Shown here: in pieces, positions 17,802 through 25,383 of the stretch
How positions within the stretch are numbered: position 1 is the first letter of the stretch
Layout: each line of letters opens with the position of its first letter
Source: JBGVSA01 sp047605765
Lineage (GTDB): Bacteria > Pseudomonadota > Gammaproteobacteria > Burkholderiales > Rhodocyclaceae
Length of the DNA: 64,000 bases
Direction of reading: 5' to 3'
NCBI GenBank assembly: GCA_047605765.1
Contig: JASGFB010000001.1
Span: 41,366-105,365 of the forward strand
Made by a program: the position numbers and the translations under genes
The notes under the pieces: model-generated
What the model saw: only the letters and a program-made list of their open reading frames with translations
What the model was told of the DNA's origin: nothing
The model's database searches: none

Positions 17802-20800
17802 TCAATCCACCTTCACGCGGAACAACACCTCACCGCTGGCCCCGGCTTCGAGACCGCCGCCGAACACCCAATGCAGGGCGCCCGTACCGCCCGCCGGTTG
17901 TGCGGGGCCCGCCGTGCAGTCGACGGCAGATGCCGGGCGCGGATTGGCCGGCGTGTTCTTGCTGCATGCGCCCAGCGCAGCGGGGGTGAGGCCGGCGCTG
18001 CTCGATATGAAGGTGGTGTAGGCCGGCGTGATGTCGTTGATCGCCAGGTCGGTGATCGCGCTCGGGGCGTTGTTGGTGTAGACGATGCGGTATTCCAGTT
18101 CGTCACCAGGCTTGGCCTGGTTGCTCACGCCAAAGGGGCCGCTCACTGTCACGTTACGCACTTCCTTCTTGAGCGACAACGCCACCGCACCGACCGTGAT
18201 CTGGTCGGTCAATGTGTAACCTGCTGCCGGCAGCGCTGGATTGTTGGCGTAATCGAAGCTTGCGCCGATGCTGAAGGCATGAATTTCACCCAATGTCGCC
18301 GTAGCCGGGATGAACTGGCGCACCACGATGCACACCTTGCCGCTCGCTACCACGCTGTCGCCAACACCCAACGGTGGGAACAACTGGGTGGCGCCGGCTT
18401 GCAGGCTTCCGGTGCACAGTGCATCGGCAAACACCGTGGCCGCCCAGTCCGGCCGGCTGTTGGTCACTGAGAACGTGACCTTGCCAGCCGTGGCGGCGGT
18501 AAAGGTGTGAGCGTAATTCACCGTGCCGCCGGGCAGGCCTTCCTGCTGACCGTTGGCGGTAAAGGTGTTATCCATCACGTCGCCGAAGTCCAGCCCGGCG
18601 ACGGTACTGCCCAGCCACTGGAAGCTGACGTGATCGGGCGAGCCGCTGTGCGTGGCCGGGCGCACGTAGGTGTAGCCAGCAGGCAAAACGGCCCCGGCCA
18701 GCGAGGCGCCGGTCGAGATGTAACTGGCCAGATTGGTCTGCTCCACGCACACCACGGCGGTGGCCGGCACGGTCGCCGCGTTGAGCAGGTAATGCCCCGT
18801 GCCATCACTGACACCACTGGCATACACGACGGTGGCCGGCGGTGCGGCACAATTGGTCAAGTGGATCGGCGTGCCGACGATGGGCGCTTCACCACCGTCA
18901 CGGATGCCATTGTTGGCTGTACCGCCGCCAGCACCGTTGTCGACAAAGACACGCCCGGAGAGAGTAGTCGGAGGATTCTCGCGAACGGCCAGGCAGGTGT
19001 CATGCACGCCGTTGTGCAGGCCTGTCGTGGTGACATCGGCCGTCCTGTTGGTAAGGGCCGGCGACATGATCGGCGAGCATTCCCCCACTGTCGGCACCGT
19101 CGGCGTCGTGACCCGCACGGTCACGACGCAACTGGCGGTGGTCGCTGTCATCGCGCCGCCGGCGAGCGTGACGACATTGCCGCCGGCCGCGGCCGTCACG
19201 GTGCCACCACACGTGTTGGACACCAGCGGGTTGCCTGCGGCCAATGCGAGGCCACCGGGCAGATTGTCGGTAAAGCCGATGCCGCTGTGGGCGTACGCAA
19301 CGGGACTGGTGTTGGTGATGGTAAAGCTCAGATCACTGGTTTGCCCGGGATGAATGCTGGTGCTCGAGAATGCTTTGTTCAGCGTCGCCAGTGCGGCAGT
19401 GGTGGTCTCATGGACGGTATGGGTGGTCGACAGCGCTGGGCTGGCATGGGCGTAATCGAACGTGGCGTCGACCGTGGCGGTATAGACATCGCCTTGCGTC
19501 ACGTTGGCCGGCACGAGCTGGCTCACGACGATGCAGGTGTCGCCGTATGTCACGGCCTTGCCGGCGCCAGGGACGAGGGCTGGATACAGTTGTACCTCGC
19601 CCGCATCCAGGATGCCGTCACAGTTAACGTCGTCATAAATCTTGGTGGTATGGGCCCACGCCGCAGCACCGCTGCTGGCCGCCCCCGTCACCGCGTGCCT
19701 GATGATGCCATCCGTGCTGGCCCTGAACCGATGGGCATAGAAGACCGTTTCATTGGCGCCTGCTGTCCGGCTGTCGTCGGCGAAAAACGAATTCTGTGGC
19801 ACAAAGCCCAACTTCAGTCCGGCGACGCTCACCGTATGCAATTGGAGTTGGACACGGCCCGGTGCGCCATGGGTCGTGAAAGGCGAGCGGCTATATGCGT
19901 AGCCGGCCGGCAATGCGCCGCCCGCCCCGACCGAAGCGCCCGTGGAAACCCATCCCGGCGGCCCGGCCTCGACACACAAAGGCGTGTTGGGCGGCCAGTA
20001 GGCAGCGCTGGAATAGTGTCCGTTGCTGTCAGTCGTCGTGGTGTGCAACACGGTCGGCGTGGCAGCACAGTCGGTCAGCCTGACTGTTACACCGGACATG
20101 ACCCCCTCAGCGCCATCCTGAACACCGTTGTTGGGCACGGCGGCGCCACCCAAGTCACCATCGTCACGAAAGACTGTGCCGGACACACGCGCCTCGATCG
20201 GCTCGTTGGTCAAGGTGCACGTGACGTTTGCGCTGATCGGCAGGGGCGGCAACACGTAGCCCGAAGCCTTGTTGTAGACAACGCCATTTGGCAGTCCCAC
20301 CAGCGCAGTGCCTTGATGATCAACCCCTGTGCAGGTAAGGGTGGCGTTGTACCAGTCGAGCGTACTGGCGCTGCCGGCTGCCATGCGCTCGAACAGCGTG
20401 TGAGGCCTGCCAGAGGGGACTGCGGTCACACCGGTCGTGCCGGTGCCGAAGGCGACCGACGCATTCGTACCCATCGTTGTGCTCCGGATGGCGCTATTGA
20501 ACACCATCCCCTCGGCGCTACGGATCTCGACCGTAAATTGATCGCTCGCATGCGCACGACCGCCAGTGCCCAGCGCCTTGTTGAGGGTCACTAGCGCAGG
20601 CGGCGTAGGGTCCTCGATGCGAATGAGCCCCGTCCATGCCGATGACGTAGCGCGAAACGAAGTGATGATGTTGTTGCTGCCACTGCCGTACACACACGAC
20701 GAGCCGCCGACGCCGCCACCGGCGTGTTTGTTTGCGGCGGAATTCCCGGCTTGGCCGCCCGCGCCGCCCTGGAAACCGCCACCACCGCCTCCGCCGCCGC

Positions 20801-21458
20801 CACCGTCGAGCGCGCCGGCACTACTGCCCGCACCACCGCTGGCGGCCAATGTGCCGCATTGAGCGTTCATCCGTTCCAGCCCGGCCTTGTCGACACCCCA
20901 GCCGACCCCCCAGCCACCGGTGCTTGCGGGATAGGCGCCGCCACCCCCGCCACCGCCCCCGGCGTGCACACTGGCGAGCCCTATATTCAGAAGAGAACTG
21001 CCGCCGCCACCACCGCCGGCACCGTTCTGAGTGCCCGGTGCGCTCCCCGCATTGCCACCGCCGCCGCCCACGGCAGCACCCGAACCGCCCGCAGCGCCCC
21101 CGGCTCCCGCATTGCACATGACGGGCGACGTCGACACAGGCAAGGCGGATGCTCCGCGGTCGCCCACCAGCCCGGAGACGAGCTCACCGCCAACGACGTC
21201 TATCTCGGCAACGACCGACGCCCCCTCCCGGCCCCAGCCACCAGCCTTTGAGCACCATGCGCCATCACCACCCCCACCACCTCGCACTGTCACCACTACG
21301 CGAGTCAGACCGGCGGGGATTGGAGGGCAGTTGAGCGGGCCAGGAGTGGTCTGTTCGCAGAGCACTATCTGGGCCATTGCATCAGGCACACCAAGCAGGG
21401 ATGCCAGCGCCAGCGCGGTGCACAGCAGAGCACGCATAACAGACGGTAGCCTACGCAC
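17802..21458 (-). CDS. Large secreted glycine-rich protein with SdrD-B-like and DUF11 domains
   Basis: About 1218 residues. GTG 21458 with AGGTG upstream gives a signal peptide (VRRLPSVMRALLCTALALAS, cleavage after AMA). ATG 21437 and ATG 21557 are other possible starts. Next comes a glycine-rich region (roughly residues 40-260) full of GGGGG runs. It is followed by alternating beta domains: two SdrD-B-like modules (SGTVFRDDGDLGG..., SGRVFVDNGAGGG...) and DUF11-like repeats with TNTSPVAYAHSG and YTNNAPSAITDL. The last repeat ends at the stop (VLFRVKVD). No LPXTG, PEP-CTERM or autotransporter anchor is visible. The protein is probably exported or surface-exposed. It has no operon partner. Function unknown. 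Confidence 0.85.
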   Translation of the reverse strand: MRRLPSVMRALLCTALALASLLGVPDAMAQIVLCEQTTPGPLNCPPIPAGLTRVVVTVRGGGGGDGAWCSKAGGWGREGASVVAEIDVVGGELVSGLVGDRGASALPVSTSPVMCNAGAGGAAGGSGAAVGGGGGNAGSAPGTQNGAGGGGGGSSLLNIGLASVHAGGGGGGGGAYPASTGGWGVGWGVDKAGLERMNAQCGTLAASGGAGSSAGALDGGGGGGGGGGFQGGAGGQAGNSAANKHAGGGVGGSSCVYGSGSNNIITSFRATSSAWTGLIRIEDPTPPALVTLNKALGTGGRAHASDQFTVEIRSAEGMVFNSAIRSTTMGTNASVAFGTGTTGVTAVPSGRPHTLFERMAAGSASTLDWYNATLTCTGVDHQGTALVGLPNGVVYNKASGYVLPPLPISANVTCTLTNEPIEARVSGTVFRDDGDLGGAAVPNNGVQDGAEGVMSGVTVRLTDCAATPTVLHTTTTDSNGHYSSAAYWPPNTPLCVEAGPPGWVSTGASVGAGGALPAGYAYSRSPFTTHGAPGRVQLQLHTVSVAGLKLGFVPQNSFFADDSRTAGANETVFYAHRFRASTDGIIRHAVTGAASSGAAAWAHTTKIYDDVNCDGILDAGEVQLYPALVPGAGKAVTYGDTCIVVSQLVPANVTQGDVYTATVDATFDYAHASPALSTTHTVHETTTAALATLNKAFSSTSIHPGQTSDLSFTITNTSPVAYAHSGIGFTDNLPGGLALAAGNPLVSNTCGGTVTAAAGGNVVTLAGGAMTATTASCVVTVRVTTPTVPTVGECSPIMSPALTNRTADVTTTGLHNGVHDTCLAVRENPPTTLSGRVFVDNGAGGGTANNGIRDGGEAPIVGTPIHLTNCAAPPATVVYASGVSDGTGHYLLNAATVPATAVVCVEQTNLASYISTGASLAGAVLPAGYTYVRPATHSGSPDHVSFQWLGSTVAGLDFGDVMDNTFTANGQQEGLPGGTVNYAHTFTAATAGKVTFSVTNSRPDWAATVFADALCTGSLQAGATQLFPPLGVGDSVVASGKVCIVVRQFIPATATLGEIHAFSIGASFDYANNPALPAAGYTLTDQITVGAVALSLKKEVRNVTVSGPFGVSNQAKPGDELEYRIVYTNNAPSAITDLAINDITPAYTTFISSSAGLTPAALGACSKNTPANPRPASAVDCTAGPAQPAGGTGALHWVFGGGLEAGASGEVLFRVKVD

Positions 21459-21957
21459 CCTGGCACCTATCGGATTTTTCGACGAAAGTAAAACGAACAG
21501 ACATTGCAGACATTCCGAATCCGTTGAATCTTGCGCACAGCCATGCGGAGCATTCATTCGGTGCCGCTCCGCCCTTGAGAAGGGCGCATGCCATTCGGAG
21601 TGCCGCCATCACCCGATACGGGGATTGTTAGTCCATACTTTTCCGCGTGATTTTTTAAACACAATTGACTTGGCATGCCAATGGCATCTGTGCCACGCAG
21701 GCAACACCAGAAGGTGGATTGTGGCTTCGTGAAAAGGTGAGTCTTTGATCTGAGCGCAACGCACGCCCGAAGGGGACGACACCTACAGAGGATGAGAATC
21801 CTCATGCGGACGAATCGGAATACGATGACAGGGCATGACAGGGGTCAATGCCATGTCAGACCGAATCACTACGACCATTCAACGGGGCATGCGGATGACT
21901 GGGGGCGGTACGCAGGCATCAGAGACGTCCGCGCAGCGCCCTCTGCGTCGGAGGTGC
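21459..21957. other. Intergenic region between the glycine-rich protein gene and the second lacI
   Basis: A 499-base region with an AT-rich stretch near 21645-21680 and a candidate minus-strand promoter. The 83-codon minus-strand frame at 21554-21805 has no ribosome site and no coding-like composition, and I do not treat it as a gene. Confidence 0.5.
21654..21681 (-). promoter_or_regulatory. Candidate promoter of the large glycine-rich protein
   Basis: On the minus strand TTGGCA (21676-21681) and TTTAAA (21654-21659) are 16 bases apart in an AT-rich island about 200 bases upstream of the chosen start. Confidence 0.3.
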
Positions 21958-22956
21958 TCAGTCGAGCGGGCGGCGGGTGGAGGCGCGGGGGATCAGGCGT
22001 GGTTCGAGCAGCACGTCGCTGTCGCCCTCTTCGCGGGCGATGGCAGTCAGCAGGCGGTTCATGGCCGCTTCGCCCTGCTGTTCGGAGCGCATATCGACCG
22101 AGGTCAGCGGCGGCTGCATGTAGCGCGCCACCGGGATGTCGTCGAAACCGGCCATCGCCACGTCTTCGGGGATACGCAGGCCGAGCGCCTGAGCTTCGTG
22201 CATGAGGCCGAGCGTGACCAGATCGTTGTAGCCCACCACGGCTTCGGGGCGCGGCCCGCCCAGCAGCACCGACGATGCGGCGCGCTCACCGGCTTCGAGC
22301 GTCGGTGCTTCGATCTCGTGAACGATGGGGGTGAGATTGGCTTCGGCCAGCGCGTCGGTCAGCCCGTGCAGGCGTTCGGAGTTCCAGCGCGCGCGCACAA
22401 AGCCGACGTAAGCAATGCGTTGCATGCCCAGTTCGACAAGGTGACGACCCAGCATGTAGGCAGCCTGATAGCCGTCGGAACGCACGCACGGGATGCCCAG
22501 CCGCAGCAAGCGGCCGAAGAACACCACGGGCTTGCCGATCTCGGCCAGCCAGTCGATGGATTCCTCCGGGATGCGCGAGCTGACGATGAGGCCGTCCACC
22601 CGGCGCGACAGGGCTTCGAGCAAGGCGCGCTCGCCTGACGGGTTTTCTTCGATGTCGATCACCAGCAGGCTGTAATCGTGCGCCAGGGCGACGCGGTTGG
22701 CGCCTTTCACGATGTTGGCGAAGTGGGGGTTGCGCACGTCCTGGATGGCCAGGCCGACGGTGCGCGTCTGCCCGGTGACCATGCTGCGGGCGGCCGGATT
22801 CTGTCGATAGCCCAGCGTGTCGACGGCGGTGCGGATACGCGCCTCGACCTCTGGTGAAAATCGCTGAAGGCGGTTGATGAACTTCGAGACCGTGGCGGTC
22901 GACACCCCGGCGGCTTGAGCGACGTCTCGAATCGTCGCTGGACGTTTAGTCTGCAT
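21958..22956 (-). CDS. LacI-family transcriptional regulator (stand-alone)
   Basis: A 332-residue LacI/GntR-type repressor. The HTH ATIRDVAQAAGVSTATVSKF is at the N-terminus, followed by the hinge (YRQNPAARSMVTGQTRTVGL) and the effector-binding core. The recognition helix resembles those that bind operators with a central CG. An operator-like site lies just before its start and a perfect palindrome 170 bases upstream. No metabolic or transport gene is adjacent on the same strand, so the regulated pathway cannot be inferred. It is not closely similar to the other LacI regulator in the window. Confidence 0.92.
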   Translation of the reverse strand: MQTKRPATIRDVAQAAGVSTATVSKFINRLQRFSPEVEARIRTAVDTLGYRQNPAARSMVTGQTRTVGLAIQDVRNPHFANIVKGANRVALAHDYSLLVIDIEENPSGERALLEALSRRVDGLIVSSRIPEESIDWLAEIGKPVVFFGRLLRLGIPCVRSDGYQAAYMLGRHLVELGMQRIAYVGFVRARWNSERLHGLTDALAEANLTPIVHEIEAPTLEAGERAASSVLLGGPRPEAVVGYNDLVTLGLMHEAQALGLRIPEDVAMAGFDDIPVARYMQPPLTSVDMRSEQQGEAAMNRLLTAIAREEGDSDVLLEPRLIPRASTRRPLD

Positions 22957-22962
22957 GGAAAA

Positions 22963-22976
22963 GGTAAACGCTTTAT
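22963..22976. promoter_or_regulatory. LacI-type operator at the lacI start
   Basis: GGTAAACGCTTTAT reads ATAAAGCGTTTACC on the minus strand, close to the cre-type pattern with central CG. It lies 7-20 bases upstream of the start codon, consistent with autorepression. Confidence 0.5.
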
Positions 22977-23125
22977 CAGCCCACTACGTTGACATGTCTG
23001 GGTAACAGCTACAAACCATACGGCCTTGACCGCTTCCGGTCAATGACAAACGTACCTAAGGATGGGGGCGGTCTCATTCGGGTTTGCCCCTGTTGTCCCT
23101 GGCAAGGTGCGTCACTAAAGTTCAT

Positions 23126-23139
23126 GTTAAACGTTTAAC
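23126..23139. promoter_or_regulatory. Perfect LacI-type palindrome GTTAAACGTTTAAC
   Basis: A 14-bp perfect inverted repeat centred on CG with the AAACGTTT core of LacI/PurR-family operators. It is 170 bases upstream of the stand-alone lacI and not adjacent to any plus-strand gene. Confidence 0.6.
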
Positions 23140-23331
23140 TTGCAGAATCCAAGCCGACGATGACGATGCCCTGCCTCATGGCAAGTCAGCGCCAGGCGAT
23201 TGTTGTAGCGGGGTCGATGCCCCGCGTGACGGCGATGAATATCGCCCGAGGAGTCCCACCACCGGATTCTGGCCGGTGGTGTCAGCACGTTTGTCGTTGT
23301 GTTGTCTCCCTTGCGACAAACGGCTCTTCAG

Positions 23332-23360
23332 CGCCTCGCGTCCCCTCCTGGCGCGAGGCG
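23332..23360. terminator. GC-rich hairpin downstream of the DUF2782 gene
   Basis: CGCCTCGCG and CGCGAGGCG form a perfect 9-bp stem around an 11-base loop, 20 bases beyond the DUF2782 stop. A TTCTTCTTT tract follows on the plus strand but not the minus strand, so a terminator role for the DUF2782 gene is uncertain. Confidence 0.4.
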
Positions 23361-23380
23361 TTCTTCTTTGGCCTATGGCC

Positions 23381-23698
23381 TCACCACTTGAGGATGACCC
23401 AGCGCGGCACCTTGAGGCCGGTGTCCATGCCGTCATAACGGGTGAAGCTGCCCTCGCCCTTTTCGTCGATGAGGTAATAGGCGGGGCCGATCTTGGGCGT
23501 GATCTTGACCATGTAGAGGCGGCCGTTGATGCGGTATTCCTCGACCCGCTGCTCAGCCTCGTCGCGAATGGTGACCTCCGGCTCGGTACTGGCGCCGTCA
23601 TCAGGGATCGGCTCCAGTTGCGGCGGCGGTGGCGCATTCTGCGCCCAGGCCAGGGGCGCCAGCAGCGCCAGGCAAAGTCCCATCAATTGTCTTTTCAT
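23381..23698 (-). CDS. DUF2782 family exported protein
   Basis: A 105-residue protein with a clear signal peptide (MKRQLMGLCLALLAPLAWAQ), a proline-rich linker and a small domain: EVTIRDEAEQRVEEYRINGR, then MVKITPKIGPAYYLIDEKG. This pattern fits DUF2782, a betaproteobacterial and gammaproteobacterial family often encoded close to polA, as here. Start ATG 23698 follows GGAGG by seven bases. Probably periplasmic. No function is established for the family that I can name. Confidence 0.8.
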   Translation of the reverse strand: MKRQLMGLCLALLAPLAWAQNAPPPPQLEPIPDDGASTEPEVTIRDEAEQRVEEYRINGRLYMVKITPKIGPAYYLIDEKGEGSFTRYDGMDTGLKVPRWVILKW

Positions 23699-23761
23699 TG
23701 CATTGCCTCCCATGTCGAACGGGCGCGACGCCCGATGAGGTCGGTGCCGCCTGGCCCAGGT

Positions 23762-24361
23762 TCAGATCACTTCGGTCCGCAGGCGTTCCAGCAACCGAGC
23801 AACCGCCATGCCGCGATGGCTGATGCGGTTCTTTTCAACCGCCGGCAGTTCGGCCGCGGTCTGCCCCAGGCCGGGCAGCAGGAAGTACGGATCGTACCCA
23901 AATCCGCCCTCCCCCCGTGGTGCCGACGCGATCACTTCTCCGTGCCACGTCCCTTCGGCGATGATGGGCTGCGGATCATCGGCCGAGCGGACGAACACCA
24001 GTACGCACACGTAATGGGCGCGGCGATCGCTCTGATCGGCCAGGCGGGTGAGCAGGAGCGCGTTGTTGCGGGCATCCGAACGCGGCTCGCCAGCGAAGCG
24101 AGCCGAGTGCACGCCGGGCGCGCCCCCCAGCGCCGTCACGCAGATGCCGGAATCATCGGCCAGCGCAGGCAGGCCGGTGTGGGCGGCGGCGTGACGCGCC
24201 TTGGCGAGCGCGTTCTCGACAAAGGTGACGTGCGGCTCTTCAGCCTCGGACACGCCAAGCGCCCCCTGCGGAACGACCTCCCAACCCAGCGGTGCCAGCA
24301 GGGCGCCAAATTCGCGCAGCTTGCCGGCGTTGCCGGAGGCCATCACCAATTGCTTGCTCAT
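23762..24361 (-). CDS. rdgB: RdgB/HAM1 dITP/XTP pyrophosphatase
   Basis: A 199-residue enzyme beginning MSKQLVMASGNAGKLREF, the family's nucleotide-binding SxNxxK motif. It also carries TFVENALAKARHAA, ALADDSGICV (catalytic Asp), GGFGYDPYFL and SHRGMA. It hydrolyses non-canonical purine nucleoside triphosphates (dITP, XTP) to monophosphates and so keeps them out of DNA. Its ATG overlaps the stop of the upstream aldo/keto reductase gene (ATGA). Confidence 0.95.
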   Translation of the reverse strand: MSKQLVMASGNAGKLREFGALLAPLGWEVVPQGALGVSEAEEPHVTFVENALAKARHAAAHTGLPALADDSGICVTALGGAPGVHSARFAGEPRSDARNNALLLTRLADQSDRRAHYVCVLVFVRSADDPQPIIAEGTWHGEVIASAPRGEGGFGYDPYFLLPGLGQTAAELPAVEKNRISHRGMAVARLLERLRTEVI

Positions 24362-25335
24362 GCGCAGTCCGCCGCAGGTTTGCAGGCGGCTTCGATACGC
24401 GCCAAAACCTCGTCGGAGAGGCGAGCGATGACTTCTTGCGCAGCCATGTTCTCTTTCAGTTGATCGACGCGCGAGGCGCCGGTGATGACGGTGGAAACGT
24501 GCGGGTTGTGAGCGCACCAGGCGATGGCGAGTTGGCTCAGCGAGCAGCCCAGATCGTCGGCGATCGGCTTGAGCGCAGCCACCGCCTCACTGCGCTTGGG
24601 GTCGAGCAGGCGCTCGTGCAGCCACTCGAAACTGGGCAGGGCACCACGCGAGCCGCTGGGTATGCCGCTCAGATATTTGCCGGTCAGCACGCCGGAGCCC
24701 AGCGGGCTCCAGGTAGTCAGCCCGAGGCCCAGGTCTTCGTACAGGCGCTTGTATTCGAGTTCGACGCGGCGGCGCACGAACAGGTTGTATTGCGGCTGCT
24801 CCATCACCGGCTTGTGCAAGTGGTGACGGTCGGCAATCACCCAGGCGGCGCGGATCTCGTCGGCGCTCCATTCGGAGGTGCCCCAGTACAGCGCCTTGCC
24901 GCGCTCGATCATGTCATGCATGGCCCACACGGTTTCTTCGATGGGCGTGTGCGGATCGGGGCGATGGCAAAACACCAGATCGATGTAGTCGAGGCCGAAG
25001 CGCCTGAGCGAACCGTCGATGGCGTTGAGCAGGTACTTGCGGTTGAGCGTGTGATATTCGTTAGGGCCTTCGTGCAGCCCCCAGAAGAACTTGGTCGACA
25101 CCACGTAGCTCTCGCGCCGCCACTGCAGGGCGTGCAGCGCCTCGCCCATGATGCGCTCCGATTCGCCCTTGGCGTAGGTCTCGGCGTTGTCGAAGAAATT
25201 GACGCCGTAATCCCAGGCCGCGGCCATCAATTCGCGGGCATGACGCGCATCCACCTGGTTGGAATAGGTCACCCACGACCCCAGCGACAGCGCGCTCACC
25301 TTCAAACCTGAACGACCCAATCTGCGATATTCCAT
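24358..25335 (-). CDS. Aldo/keto reductase, potassium-channel beta-subunit-like
   Basis: A 325-residue TIM-barrel oxidoreductase with the family's catalytic residues in place: FFDNAETYAKGESE (Asp and Tyr), STKFFWG (Lys) and LVFCHRPD (His). It continues with YWGTSEWS and the NADPH-binding C-terminal segment VITGASRVDQLKENM. The sequence pattern is that of the Kv-beta/YghZ group of NADPH-dependent aldehyde reductases. Start ATG 25335 follows GGGAG by seven bases. It is translationally coupled to rdgB and lies just after polA. The natural substrate is unknown. Confidence 0.9.
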   Translation of the reverse strand: MEYRRLGRSGLKVSALSLGSWVTYSNQVDARHARELMAAAWDYGVNFFDNAETYAKGESERIMGEALHALQWRRESYVVSTKFFWGLHEGPNEYHTLNRKYLLNAIDGSLRRFGLDYIDLVFCHRPDPHTPIEETVWAMHDMIERGKALYWGTSEWSADEIRAAWVIADRHHLHKPVMEQPQYNLFVRRRVELEYKRLYEDLGLGLTTWSPLGSGVLTGKYLSGIPSGSRGALPSFEWLHERLLDPKRSEAVAALKPIADDLGCSLSQLAIAWCAHNPHVSTVITGASRVDQLKENMAAQEVIARLSDEVLARIEAACKPAADCA

Positions 25336-25383
25336 TGCCATTCTCCCGTTGCGTCTTGACTGCATGCCACCGACCCACGCGGG

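Larger units (their letters stand above)
22957..23380. other. Intergenic region upstream of the stand-alone lacI
   Basis: A 424-base gap with two LacI-type operator candidates and three hairpins: around 23206-23224, a stem at 23257-23265/23273-23281, and 23332-23360. No coding sequence is supported on either strand. Confidence 0.6.

Noticed and set aside
18507..20594. Plus-strand open frame (695 codons) opposite the DUF11 protein
   Set aside because: The minus strand shows a signal peptide and repeated beta modules; the plus frame shows none.
20700..21300. CCGCCA/CCGCCG-type tracts that look like a microsatellite or tandem array
   Set aside because: They encode in-frame glycine runs of the large secreted protein and are irregular; explained by the coding sequence.
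21554..21805. 83-codon minus-strand frame in the gap before the glycine-rich gene
   Set aside because: No ribosome site, mixed composition, overlaps the probable promoter and leader.
23084..24463. Plus-strand frame of 459 codons covering the DUF2782 gene and rdgB
   Set aside because: Antisense to two recognised genes and spans the operator and hairpin region.
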